Of a DNA stretch of 64,000 nt, positions 1 through 8,686 are shown piece by piece (positions within the stretch are counted from its first letter, which is position 1; the number at the start of each line of letters is the position of its first letter). The notes under the pieces were generated by a model, which saw nothing but the letters and a program-made list of their open reading frames with translations, was not told the origin of the DNA and did no database searches. The position numbers and the translations under genes were made by a program. The stretch spans positions 11,961 through 75,960 of the forward strand of contig DASSPI010000019.1 in NCBI GenBank assembly GCA_035699705.1. Direction: 5' to 3'. This DNA is from CANKHA01 sp035699705 (GTDB lineage: Bacteria > Pseudomonadota > Alphaproteobacteria > Rhizobiales > Xanthobacteraceae).

Positions 1-51
1 CGGGAAGGCGTGTTGCTGGAAGTGGAGGCGGTTGCGGTACTGCCGGACTGA
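1..51 (+). CDS. C-terminal end of a gene cut by the window edge, possibly RidA family
   Basis: An open frame enters from the left edge and ends at the TGA at 49-51. It encodes 16 residues ending EVEAVAVLPD. A tail of the type (V)EVEAVAV fits the last beta strand of RidA/YjgF-family proteins, where a conserved Glu lies near the C terminus, but 16 residues are too few to assign a family firmly. Nothing upstream is visible. Confidence 0.35.
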   Translation, partial: REGVLLEVEAVAVLPD

Positions 52-86
52 CAAGAGCTGCCGCCCTCGCGCAGGCGGCCTTCTTC

Positions 87-173
87 TCCCTCTCCAGTCC
101 GAACTCGGGTAAACCCGACTTGGCCACTCGATAATGCCGAACTCGGGTAAACCCGAGCTCGGATGGAGAGGGG
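87..173. repeat. paired stem-loop repeat with TAAA loops (copy 1)
   Basis: Two stem-loops, each with the core TCGGG-TAAA-CCCGA (about 105-118 and 143-156), are separated by a short linker containing ACTCGATAATG. The outer edges, CCCTCTCC on the left and GGAGAGGG on the right, are complementary, so the unit could fold as one long stem carrying two hairpins. It lies just downstream of polA (minus strand, stop at 178) and of the truncated plus-strand gene, so it may also act in transcript termination. Related units occur at 46126-46211 and 53746-53805. Confidence 0.75.
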
Positions 174-177
174 AAAG

Positions 178-3100
178 CTAATGCGCCTCGTCCCAGTTGT
201 CGGCGGCGCGGGCGTCGACCTGCAGCGGCACATGCAGCGACACGGCCGGATGCGGCGCGTCGGTCATCACCTGGCGGATCACCGGCAGCGTCTTCTGGAC
301 TTCCCTCTCGGGCACCTCGAAGATCAACTCGTCGTGCACCTGCAACAGCATCTGCGCCGAGAGCTTGGCCTTGGCCAGCGCCGGCTCGATCCGCACCATG
401 GCGCGGCGGATGATGTCGGCGGCGCTGCCTTGCAGCCGCGCATTGATCGCCGCGCGCTCGTTGAAGGCGCGCAGCGACGGATTCGACGCCCGGATGTCGG
501 GATAATGGCACTTGCGGCCGAACAGCGTGAGCACATAGCCGTGCTTGCGGCAGAATTCCTTGCTCTCGTCCATGTAGTCGCGGATGCCGGGGAAGCGCTC
601 GAAATATTTCTTGATATAGGCGGCGGCTTCCTCGCGCGGGATAGCGAGCTGGTTGGCGAGGCCGAAGGCCGAGATGCCGTAGATGATGCCGAAGTTGATC
701 GCCTTGGCTCTCCGGCGGACCTCGCCCGGCATGTCCTTCACCGGCACGCCGAACATTTCCGAGGCGGTCATGGCATGAATGTCGATGCCTTCCTGGAATG
801 CCTTGCGCAGTGCCGGCACGTCGGCGACTTCGGCCAAGAGCCGCAGCTCGATCTGCGAATAATCGGCGGAGACCAGCTTGTGGCCCGGCGTCGCCACGAA
901 GGCGCGGCGAATCTTCCGGCCTTCCTCGGTGCGGATCGGGATGTTCTGCAGGTTGGGCTCGGATGAGGACAAGCGGCCGGTGCTGGTCGCCGCCAGCGCA
1001 TAGGACGTGTGCACGCGCTTGGTCCGCGGATTGACGTGGGTCGGCAGCGCCTCGGTATAGGTCGAGCGCAGCTTCGATACCTGCCGCCAATCCAGGATGA
1101 CTTGCGGCAGCTTGTGGCCCATCTCGGCGAGCTCTTCGAGCGCACGCGCCCCGGTCGACCATTGTCCGGTCCTGGTCTTGGTGCCGCCCGGCAGACCCAT
1201 CTGTCCGAACAGGATATCGCCGAGCTGCTTGGGGCTTCCGGGATTGACCTGCGTTCCGGCGATCTTGTTGATCTCCTGCTCGAGCGCGGACTGTTTCTTG
1301 CCGAACTCCTGCGAGAGGCCCGCGAGCACGGTCTGGTCGATCGATATGCCGCGTTCCTCCATGCGCGCGAGCACCTGCGGCAGCGGCCGCTCGAGCGTTT
1401 CGTAAACGGTAGTCACGCGTTCGGCCACCATGCGCGGCTTCAGCGCCTGCCAGAGCCGGAGCGTCGCATCGGCATCTTCGGCGGCATAGCTGGCGGTGCG
1501 CGCGATCGGCGTCGCTTCCGGCGTGAGCAACGCCCGCTCTTTGTTCTTGACCTCGTTGAAACGGGCCGGGCTGCGGCCGAAATAGCGGTTGACCAGGGCA
1601 TCCATGTCGTGCGCGCCCTTGCCGGCGTCGAGCACGTAGGACATCAGCATGGTGTCGTCGACAGCGCCGATGCGGACCCCGCGGCAGGCCAGCACCAGCC
1701 AGTCCTGCTTCACATTGTGCCCGACCTTGATGACGCCGAGGTCTTCCAGCACGGGCTTCAGCGCCGCGAGCGCGTCCTGCTCGGGTATCTGACCCGCGCA
1801 GAGCTTGGGCGCGAACAAACCGGCGTTGGCTCCGCTCTCGTCGCCGGCTTCGCGATGGCCGAGCGGCAAATAAGCCGCCTCATTCGGCGCGACCGCGAGC
1901 GCGATCCCGCACAGCTTCGCCTGCATCGGATCGATGCTGGTGATTTCGGTTTTCAGCGCGAGGAAACCGGTGTCGTAGGCGCGCGCGACCCAGTGCCCGA
2001 GCCGATCAAGCGTGGCAATCGTCTCGTATTTCGCAGGCTCGAACTTCGCGCTGCGCAGCGCTTCGATGCGGCGCTCGGCCAGCGAGATCGGCGTGAGGCC
2101 GCTTTCTTCGCCTGCGGGCGCGGGTTTGGGTGCGGGCAGGTCGCCGAGATCGAGCTCTCCCGGCCTGCCGCGCGAGGGGGGAATTGCCGAAGGCGGCGGG
2201 CTGGTGATGGCGATCTCGCCCGAGACCAGTTTTGGATCGGCTGCGATCTCGCCCGCGTCGACGCTGCCCTTCTCCGCGACGCGGCGCGTCAGCGCGTTGA
2301 ATTCCATCGCCTTCAGAAAGGCGATCAGGTTCTTGTAATCCGGCTCATGCACGGCGAGATCGGCGGCCGGCACATCGAGCGTCACATTCTGGTCGAGCGT
2401 CACCAGTTTCTTCGACAGCCGCGCATTGTCGGCGTGCTCGATCAGGGCTTGCCGGCGCTTCTCCTGCTTGATCTCGCCGGCGCGCGCCAGCAGCGTCTCG
2501 AGGTCGCCATACTCGATGATGAGCTGCGCGGCGGTTTTGACGCCGATGCCCGGAACGCCCGGCACGTTGTCCGAGGAATCGCCGATCAGCGACTGCACCT
2601 CGATCACCTTGTCCGGCGTCACGCCGAATTTCTCGAATACTTCCGCCGCGCCGATGCGCTTGTCCTTCATGGTGTCGTAGAGCATCACGGAATCGCAGAC
2701 GAGCTGCATCAGGTCCTTGTCCGACGACACGATCGTCGTCGTGGCCTTGGCCTCGCAGGCGAGCCGGGCATAAGTGGCGATCAGGTCGTCGGCCTCGAAG
2801 CCGGCCTGCTCGAGGCAGGGAATATCGAAGGCGCGCACCGCCTCGCGGATCAGCGGGAATTGCGGAATGAGATCGTCCGGCGGCGCCGAGCGGTTGGCCT
2901 TGTAGTCGCCATACATCTCGCTGCGGAAGGTCTTCTCCGATTTGTCGAAGACCACGGCCAGATGGGTCGGCCTGTTGTCGGGCGGCATCTCCTGCAACAG
3001 CTTCCACAGCATGTTGCAAAAGCCGAGCACCGCATTGACCTGCAGCCCGTCGGACTTGCGGGTGAGCGGCGGCAGCGCGTGATAGGCGCGGAAAATGTAG

Positions 3101-3234
3101 CCGGATCCGTCGACCAGGAAGAGATGGTCTCCCGGCTTGAGCGCGCGGGATGCGGCCGGGGCTTTCGCGGCCGATTTGGCGGCGGGCGGGGAGGGCGCCG
3201 GGTTCGGCGCAGGCTTTGATTTGGCTGATGGCAT
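178..3234 (-). CDS. polA: DNA polymerase I
   Basis: This is a 1018-residue DNA polymerase I, used in Okazaki-fragment processing and repair synthesis. In order it has an N-terminal 5' nuclease (LVDGSGYIFRAYHALPP, EADDLIATYA, SSDKDLMQLV, GDSSDNVPG), a 3'-5' exonuclease fold, and a C-terminal polymerase domain with motif A (SADYSQIELR, Asp791), motif B (RRRAKAINFGIIYG) and motif C (QVHDELIFE). The ATG at 3234 gives MPSAKSKPA and a Pro/Ala-rich leader before the nuclease domain. The frame is open further upstream, but that part has no family similarity and overlaps a repeat. In the exonuclease domain the first catalytic motif reads LKTEITS, so the expected Asp of D-x-E is Lys428, while the later motif Asp residues (HNVKQD, AEDAD) remain. 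Confidence 0.97.
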   Translation of the reverse strand: MPSAKSKPAPNPAPSPPAAKSAAKAPAASRALKPGDHLFLVDGSGYIFRAYHALPPLTRKSDGLQVNAVLGFCNMLWKLLQEMPPDNRPTHLAVVFDKSEKTFRSEMYGDYKANRSAPPDDLIPQFPLIREAVRAFDIPCLEQAGFEADDLIATYARLACEAKATTTIVSSDKDLMQLVCDSVMLYDTMKDKRIGAAEVFEKFGVTPDKVIEVQSLIGDSSDNVPGVPGIGVKTAAQLIIEYGDLETLLARAGEIKQEKRRQALIEHADNARLSKKLVTLDQNVTLDVPAADLAVHEPDYKNLIAFLKAMEFNALTRRVAEKGSVDAGEIAADPKLVSGEIAITSPPPSAIPPSRGRPGELDLGDLPAPKPAPAGEESGLTPISLAERRIEALRSAKFEPAKYETIATLDRLGHWVARAYDTGFLALKTEITSIDPMQAKLCGIALAVAPNEAAYLPLGHREAGDESGANAGLFAPKLCAGQIPEQDALAALKPVLEDLGVIKVGHNVKQDWLVLACRGVRIGAVDDTMLMSYVLDAGKGAHDMDALVNRYFGRSPARFNEVKNKERALLTPEATPIARTASYAAEDADATLRLWQALKPRMVAERVTTVYETLERPLPQVLARMEERGISIDQTVLAGLSQEFGKKQSALEQEINKIAGTQVNPGSPKQLGDILFGQMGLPGGTKTRTGQWSTGARALEELAEMGHKLPQVILDWRQVSKLRSTYTEALPTHVNPRTKRVHTSYALAATSTGRLSSSEPNLQNIPIRTEEGRKIRRAFVATPGHKLVSADYSQIELRLLAEVADVPALRKAFQEGIDIHAMTASEMFGVPVKDMPGEVRRRAKAINFGIIYGISAFGLANQLAIPREEAAAYIKKYFERFPGIRDYMDESKEFCRKHGYVLTLFGRKCHYPDIRASNPSLRAFNERAAINARLQGSAADIIRRAMVRIEPALAKAKLSAQMLLQVHDELIFEVPEREVQKTLPVIRQVMTDAPHPAVSLHVPLQVDARAADNWDEAH

Positions 3235-3288
3235 GGCCCGAATGTGGGCTGTCTGTGTGGCGGAATCAATGCGGAATGGCCGCCATGC

Positions 3289-3380
3289 ACACCCGGTCAT
3301 TCGCCCGCGAAGGCGGGCGATCCGGTAATCGCGAACGTCTGTGGTTGCTGGGACGCCCCGCCTGCGCGGGGCATGACACC
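3289..3380. repeat. intergenic palindromic repeat between polA and an acyltransferase gene
   Basis: This stretch holds two hairpins, CGCCCGCGAAGGCGGGCG at about 3302-3319 and CGCCCCGCCTGCGCGGGGC at about 3354-3372, flanked by CGGTCAT on the left and GCATGAC on the right. The arrangement matches dispersed GTCATxxCCCGCG-type palindromic units of Rhizobiales genomes. It lies upstream of polA (start 3234) and just downstream of the stop of the minus-strand acyltransferase gene (3387). Confidence 0.6.
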
Positions 3381-3386
3381 GAGGGC

Positions 3387-4424
3387 CTATTCCGCCGGCT
3401 GCAGCGCCATCCGCGGCCTGGGAGCGAGCCAGAAGCGCGCCGGCCGCTCGAACAGGAATTTCAGCGGCGTCCGGCGCACCAGCCAGAACAGCATCAGCGG
3501 CCCGACGATGCCGGCCGACGTGACGATCACCGACATCAGCCCGATGCTGGGAACCAGGCCGGTTCTGAGCAGGAGCACGCGGGTGCCCGCCATGAACAGG
3601 AAGAAGGCGAGATAGATGACGATGGAATGTTCGCCGCAATAGCGCAGCGCGTCGAAGATCCGCAGCTGCGCCAGCAGCGCCGCGAGCGTGACGATGGCAC
3701 CGGCGCCGAGCAGGCCGAGCATCAGCGAGATGAGCGGCCATTCCGAATAGCCGCCGGACACCAGCAGTGCGTTCAAGCTGGCCCAGAGCAGCAGCCAGGC
3801 GACCGCGCTGGCCGGCTTGTCCTGCACGTCGGCGGCGAGGTTGAAGATATGCGAAGCCAGCCAATAGCCGGTGTAGAAATAGACAAAGCGGCTGGCGAAT
3901 TCATCGACGGCCATCCAGCCGGTTTCGATCCTTGCCGCTTCCAGCCCCGCGGCGGCGAGCCAGATCACGGGCGGCGGCAGCCCGCGTGTGAGCCTGGTGA
4001 CGACAAAGAAGATCGGCAGCAGGTAAATGAACCACAGCGTGCCAAAGGGCTCGATGAAGGACAGTGCATAGAGCTGCAGCGTCGCCGCCGCGCCATGCTC
4101 GGCGGCGAAGGCCGGCGCCTTGAAGGCGAACTGGATCGTCATCCACAGTGCATAGAAATACGCGAAGTGCACGACCTTGCGGTCGAGATAGGTCTTCCAG
4201 TCGCGGTCGATGACGCGGGACAGGAATAATCCGGAGATCAGGAAGAAATCAGGCATGCGGAACGGCTTTGCGAAAGCGACCAGCGCGTGCAAGAAGCCTT
4301 CGCCGCCGGCGGTGGCGCCGACGCCGAGCGTGGAATGCATCATCACCACCATGACGATGCAGATGCCCTTGGCGTAGTCGACCCAGGCAACCCGCTCGGC
4401 TGCGACGTCGGCGTGATGTGTCAT
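3387..4424 (-). CDS. membrane acyltransferase, acyltransferase-3 family
   Basis: This is an integral membrane protein of about 345 residues with roughly ten hydrophobic segments. It opens with ERVAWVDYAKGICIVMVVMMH, followed by FRMPDFFLISGLFLSR, both typical of the acyltransferase-3/COG3594 group that O-acylates surface sugars or other envelope molecules. The His in the first helix corresponds to the family's conserved catalytic-region residue. The substrate cannot be told from sequence. The start at 4424 (MTHHAD) places the first motif close to the N terminus. An in-frame ATG at 4475 with AAAGG just upstream is an alternative and would add 17 residues. It is divergent from hrpB. Confidence 0.8.
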   Translation of the reverse strand: MTHHADVAAERVAWVDYAKGICIVMVVMMHSTLGVGATAGGEGFLHALVAFAKPFRMPDFFLISGLFLSRVIDRDWKTYLDRKVVHFAYFYALWMTIQFAFKAPAFAAEHGAAATLQLYALSFIEPFGTLWFIYLLPIFFVVTRLTRGLPPPVIWLAAAGLEAARIETGWMAVDEFASRFVYFYTGYWLASHIFNLAADVQDKPASAVAWLLLWASLNALLVSGGYSEWPLISLMLGLLGAGAIVTLAALLAQLRIFDALRYCGEHSIVIYLAFFLFMAGTRVLLLRTGLVPSIGLMSVIVTSAGIVGPLMLFWLVRRTPLKFLFERPARFWLAPRPRMALQPAE

Positions 4425-4552
4425 TGCTGTTCCGCTGCGGCGCTTGCGTCCCATAATCGGACAAACAAATTGCATTCGCCTTTACGGGAGCAAAGGGCGT
4501 GCCAAAGTGCGGTTAGGAGATCGTTAACCATGATGCGCGGGGTTGCCAATTA

Positions 4553-7030
4553 ATGCGCTTCGACACGCCGCTGCCGATCGACGCCGCGCTGCCGGAATTG
4601 ACCGCGGCGCTGCGCGCCAACAATGCCGCCGTGCTGGTCGCGCCACCGGGCGCCGGCAAGACCACGCGCGTGCCGCTGGTGCTGCTCAAGGAGGCTTGGG
4701 CGAAAGGAAAGATCCTGCTGCTGGAGCCGCGGCGGCTGGCCGCGCGCGCGGCGGCGGCGCGCATGGCGGCGACGCTGGGCGAGCAAGTCGGCGACACCGT
4801 CGGCCTGCGCGTGCGTTTCGGCTCGAAAGTATCGCGCAAGACGCGCATCGAGGTCGTTACCGAAGGCGTGTTCACGCGGCTCATCCTCGACGATCCGGGG
4901 TTGGACGGCGTCAGCGCCGTACTGTTCGACGAATTCCATGAGCGCTCGCTCGATGCCGATCTCGGCCTGGCGCTGGCGCGCGACGCGCAAGACGGCCTGC
5001 GGGAAGACATCAAGCTGCTGGTGATGTCGGCCACCATCGACGGTGCGCGGGTGGCGAAGCTGCTGCATGATGCGCCGGTGGTCGAAAGCCAGGGCCGCGC
5101 CTTTCCGGTGGAGACGCGGCATCTGCCGCGCGACGCGCGCGAGCCGATCGAGAGGCCGGTGGCGGCAGCGGTGATGCGCGCGTTGCAGGCCGACCAGGGC
5201 TCGTTGCTGGTGTTCCTTCCCGGGGCGGCGGAAATCCGGCGCACGGAAACTTTGCTGCGTGAACGCGTCAGCGATCCCGCCATTGAGATCCACAGCCTGT
5301 TCGGCGCGCTCGAGCAGCAGGAGCAGGACAGGGCGATCGCGCCGACGCCTCCGGGCCGGCGCAAGATCGTCTTGGCCACCTCGATCGCGGAAACCTCGCT
5401 CACCATCGAAGGCGTGCGCGTGGTGGTGGACAGCGGGCTCGCGCGCGTGCCGCGCTATGAGCCCGATGTCGGGCTGACACGGCTCGAAACCGTGCGCGTC
5501 TCGCGCGCGGCGGCCGATCAGCGGCGGGGCCGCGCCGGCCGGACCGAGCCCGGCATTTGCTATCGGCTGTGGGACGAGCCGCAGACCGCTTCGCTCGAGC
5601 CTTATGCGCAGCCGGAAATCCTCGCCGCCGATCTCAGCGGTTTTGTGCTCGACTTGGCGCACTGGGGAGTCAGTGATCCGCAGAAGTTCGGCTTTCTCGA
5701 TCCGCCGCCGCCGCCCGCCATCAACGAGGCGCGCACGCTCTTGCGTGAGCTCGATGCGATCGACGCAGACGGCCGCATCACCGCGGAAGGCAAGCTCTTG
5801 CGCGGCCTGCCGCTGCCGCCGCGGCTGGCGCGCATGATCGTCGACGCCGCCCGCGAGGGCGCCGGTGAGCTTGCGGCGGAAATAGCCGTCGTCCTGACCG
5901 AGCGCGGGTTGGGCGGCACCGACGCCGACCTGCGCCACCGCATTGACGGCTTGCGGCGCGACCGCTCGCAGCGCGCGAAGGAGGCGCGGCGGATGGCGGA
6001 GGGGTGGGCCGCAGCTGCGCTGCAAGCAGAGCGCGCTCCCTCTCCGGCGAGCGGGAGAGGCGAAGAAAACATCGGCTCCATCCTCGCGCTGGCCTATCCC
6101 GACCGCATCGCGAAGAACCGCGGTGCGGGCACGCATTCCTTCCTGCTGGCGAATGGACGAGGTGGAAACATCGACCCTGCCAGCCCGCTTGCGCGCGAGC
6201 CGTTTCTCGCCGTCGCGGAACTGGCGGGCAAGGCATCGCAAAGCCGAATCCTGCTGGCCGCCCCGGTTTCGCCGGACGAAATCGATGCGCGTTTTGCCGC
6301 GCATATCGAAAGCCGCGAGGACATCGTGTTCGACAAGGCCAGCGCATCGCTGCGCGCGCGCAAGAGCCGCCGGCTGGGCGCGGTAGTGTTGAACGAGCAG
6401 ACGGTGCCGGTGCCGGCTAGCGAAAAAGCGTCGGCGATTCTGGCGGAAGGGCTGCGGCAGGTCGGCCTCGATCGTCTGCCCTGGACCAAAGCTTTGGCGC
6501 AATGGCGCGACCGCGTCATGTTTCTCCGCCGGGAAGAAGGCGAGGAATGGCCGGACCTCTCCGCTGCCGCGCTCTCCAAGGACGTCGATTGGCTCGTGCC
6601 GTATCTCTCGGGCAAAACGGCACTTTCGCAGTTTTCCGCCGACGACTTCGCCGCCGCGTTGCAGGCCCGGCTGCCATATCCTCTGCCGCGGCGGCTGGAG
6701 CAGGAAGCGCCGACGCATTTCATTGCGCCCACCGGCTCGGCTATTCCGATCGCATACACCGAGGAGGGACCGAAGCTTTCGATCCGCGTCCAGGAGCTGT
6801 TCGGTCTCGACCGCCATCCCGCCATCGCCAAGGGCAAGACCCCGCTGATCATCGAGCTGCTCTCGCCGGCGCATCGGCTGGTGCAGGTGACGCGCGACCT
6901 GCCGAGTTTTTGGCGCGGCAGCTATGCCGCGGTGAAAGCCGAGATGCGCGGCCGCTATCCCCGCCATCCCTGGCCGGACGATCCGGCGCGGGCCGTGCCG
7001 ACGCGGCGCGCCAAGCCGCGTGGGACTTAA
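4553..7030 (+). CDS. hrpB: ATP-dependent helicase HrpB
   Basis: This is an 825-residue DEAH-type superfamily 2 helicase of the HrpB family, a cytoplasmic NTP-driven RNA/DNA helicase whose cellular role is poorly defined. Visible motifs are Walker A APPGAGKTT (residues 30-38), the family-typical DEFHERS (126-132), motif III SAT, and a second RecA-like domain with ATSIAETSLTIEGV and QRRGRAGRTEPG. The HrpB-specific C-terminal domain includes RLPYPLPRRLEQEAPTHF. Residues around 495-505 (APSPASGRGEE) are encoded by an intergenic-type palindrome lodged in frame. It is divergent from the acyltransferase gene. Confidence 0.95.
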   Translation: MRFDTPLPIDAALPELTAALRANNAAVLVAPPGAGKTTRVPLVLLKEAWAKGKILLLEPRRLAARAAAARMAATLGEQVGDTVGLRVRFGSKVSRKTRIEVVTEGVFTRLILDDPGLDGVSAVLFDEFHERSLDADLGLALARDAQDGLREDIKLLVMSATIDGARVAKLLHDAPVVESQGRAFPVETRHLPRDAREPIERPVAAAVMRALQADQGSLLVFLPGAAEIRRTETLLRERVSDPAIEIHSLFGALEQQEQDRAIAPTPPGRRKIVLATSIAETSLTIEGVRVVVDSGLARVPRYEPDVGLTRLETVRVSRAAADQRRGRAGRTEPGICYRLWDEPQTASLEPYAQPEILAADLSGFVLDLAHWGVSDPQKFGFLDPPPPPAINEARTLLRELDAIDADGRITAEGKLLRGLPLPPRLARMIVDAAREGAGELAAEIAVVLTERGLGGTDADLRHRIDGLRRDRSQRAKEARRMAEGWAAAALQAERAPSPASGRGEENIGSILALAYPDRIAKNRGAGTHSFLLANGRGGNIDPASPLAREPFLAVAELAGKASQSRILLAAPVSPDEIDARFAAHIESREDIVFDKASASLRARKSRRLGAVVLNEQTVPVPASEKASAILAEGLRQVGLDRLPWTKALAQWRDRVMFLRREEGEEWPDLSAAALSKDVDWLVPYLSGKTALSQFSADDFAAALQARLPYPLPRRLEQEAPTHFIAPTGSAIPIAYTEEGPKLSIRVQELFGLDRHPAIAKGKTPLIIELLSPAHRLVQVTRDLPSFWRGSYAAVKAEMRGRYPRHPWPDDPARAVPTRRAKPRGT
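6036..6062. repeat. palindromic repeat lodged in frame inside hrpB
   Basis: A CCCTCTCC ... GGGAGAGG inverted repeat with a short GC-rich loop lies inside the hrpB coding frame and is read as APSPASGRG. The same CCCTCTCC/GGAGAGG arms occur in the intergenic repeats at 87-173, 46035-46087 and 46126-46211. It keeps the frame open and falls between the helicase core and the C-terminal domain. Confidence 0.65.
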
Positions 7031-7111
7031 GCGATCTGGCGCCGGCCATGCGCGCCGCTATCATTGACGCAATGATTCGGCGCAAAGGCGCGGGGACCGG
7101 GCGGGGCATGA

Positions 7112-7939
7112 ATGCGCAGTGAAAGCCAGCAATCGGCGGCCGCCATTCGGGCGCGTGCCGGCGAGACCCCGGTCAATCTCGGACTCGTGCTCGGGACCGG
7201 CCTCGCCGCCATCGGTGACCAGGTGACCTCTCCCGTCAGCATTTCCTATCGCGAACTGACCGGGTTTCCGCGTGCGGAAGACGACATTCAGTCGGAGGTT
7301 GTCCTCGGCACGCTCGGCACCGCGCGGGTCGCGATCCTCAAAGGGCGGGCGCTCTATCACGAAACCGGCGACCTGGCGGCGATGCGCGTGCCGCTGGAGA
7401 CGTTGAGGCTGCTCGGAGCGGAAGGCGTCGTGCTGGTCAATTTCGCCGGGTCCACGCGGCTGGAGCTTGCGCCCGGCACGCTCGTGGCGATCAAGGATCA
7501 CATCAATCTCACCGGGGACAATCCGCTCCTCCACGAAACGGGTGAAAATCGCTCCACCGACATGCGAGGCGCCTATGACGCGATGATGCGGGAGCGTTTC
7601 ACGCTCGCGGCCCAGGGCACTGGGCGCAGGGTCAGCGAAGGGACCTACATGTGGTTTCCCGGGCCGAGTTTCGAGACGCCGGCTGAAATTCATGCGGCGC
7701 GCACGCTCGGCGCCGACCTCGTCGGCATGTCGCTCGTGCCTGAGGCGATCATTGCCCGCTCGGTCGGGCTGCGCGTGTTGGCGATCTCCATGGTGACAAG
7801 CTATGCCGCCGGCGTCAGCACGGAAACCGTGGAGCGCGAGGACCGGATGCGCGTTGCCGGCGCGATGACGGCGTCGCTCACGCGGGTGTTGGCCAAATTC
7901 TTCGAGATCTGGGTGGTCGGCAGCCCGGTCAGGCGTTAG
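7112..7939 (+). CDS. purine nucleoside phosphorylase family protein, divergent active site
   Basis: This is a 275-residue protein of the trimeric purine nucleoside phosphorylase (PunA/XapA) family, which splits purine nucleosides with phosphate in purine salvage. Family signatures are LGLVLGTGL (phosphate loop), IKDHINLTGDNPL, GPSFETPAEI with Glu188 (purine-site Glu), and LGADLVGMS. Two usually conserved spots differ. The GRFHxYEG-type loop reads GRALYHETG, so the His position is Leu81 with a His two residues later. The base-contacting Asn of VTN is Ser230 (MVTSYAAG). Substrate range may therefore be altered. The ATG at 7112 lies 81 bases after hrpB on the same strand. Confidence 0.8.
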   Translation: MRSESQQSAAAIRARAGETPVNLGLVLGTGLAAIGDQVTSPVSISYRELTGFPRAEDDIQSEVVLGTLGTARVAILKGRALYHETGDLAAMRVPLETLRLLGAEGVVLVNFAGSTRLELAPGTLVAIKDHINLTGDNPLLHETGENRSTDMRGAYDAMMRERFTLAAQGTGRRVSEGTYMWFPGPSFETPAEIHAARTLGADLVGMSLVPEAIIARSVGLRVLAISMVTSYAAGVSTETVEREDRMRVAGAMTASLTRVLAKFFEIWVVGSPVRR

Positions 7940-8080
7940 CCCGGCCTGCCGAATGCTAATTTTCCGATTAATCCATCGCTCACCATCCGTCCTGAAAGCG
8001 GCCCAACCAAACGGCCGCATTAGGACGGTGGTGGCAATCGCATGCTGTAATTCGCCGTAATTCCTCAATTCGGCAGGATC

Positions 8081-8590
8081 ATGCGGCAGCTCCTTGTCAT
8101 CGCCGGACTTCTCCTGGCGCTCGGCGGCGTCTTCGCCAGCTATGCGGACCGGGCGCTGGACGTTGCTCCCGCACGGGAAGCCCCCGCCCCGGCGGCCACG
8201 ACGCAGCCGCGTAGCGCCGGGCGCACCGTGGTCATCCCGCGCGACAGCCGCGGCCATTTCCAGGTCAACGGCCGTGTCGACGGCAGGCAGATCGGATTCA
8301 TGGTCGACACCGGCGCCTCCGTGATCGCGCTCACCGCGCGCGACGCGGCGCGGCTCGGCATTCGTCCCACCCCACGCGAATTCACCGCCGAGGTGAGGAC
8401 TGCCAACGGCACGGTGCGGGCCGCTCGCACCCAGCTCAATCGTGTCGAGATCGACGACGTCTCCGTGCGCGATGTCGCTGCCTTGGTCGTGCCGGACGAG
8501 GCGCTCAGCGAAAACCTGCTGGGCCTTTCCTTCCTTTCCAAGCTGCGCCGTTTCGAATACAGCAACGGCAAGCTCGTGCTCGAGCAATAA
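8081..8590 (+). CDS. membrane-anchored retropepsin-like aspartic protease (clan AA, TIGR02281 type)
   Basis: A 169-residue protein has an N-terminal hydrophobic segment (residues 3-20, LLVIAGLLLALGGVFAS) followed by an Ala/Pro-rich linker and a single retropepsin-like domain. The catalytic motif is FMVDTGAS, with Asp76; the later hydrophobic Gly motif reads NLLGLSFLSKL. Proteins of this kind act as homodimers, because each chain supplies one Asp, and face the periplasm. The substrate is unknown. The short gap before the next gene (8687) allows co-transcription. Confidence 0.85.
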   Translation: MRQLLVIAGLLLALGGVFASYADRALDVAPAREAPAPAATTQPRSAGRTVVIPRDSRGHFQVNGRVDGRQIGFMVDTGASVIALTARDAARLGIRPTPREFTAEVRTANGTVRAARTQLNRVEIDDVSVRDVAALVVPDEALSENLLGLSFLSKLRRFEYSNGKLVLEQ

Positions 8591-8686
8591 TTTTTAAGTT
8601 TTCGGCGGGCGGCTCGGCAACCTTCCCGTGCGGGACGCTTTAGTTTATTGCTGCCGCGAAATCCCCGATCCAGCCCGAGGATGTTG

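Noticed and set aside
1009..3219. Long plus-strand open frame of 736 codons opposite polA
   Set aside because: It is a shadow frame of high-GC coding DNA; the minus strand encodes a full DNA polymerase I with all motifs.
4550..6967. Long minus-strand open frame of 805 codons opposite hrpB
   Set aside because: The plus strand carries clear helicase motifs; the opposite frame is rich in Arg, Ala and Gln with no family signature.
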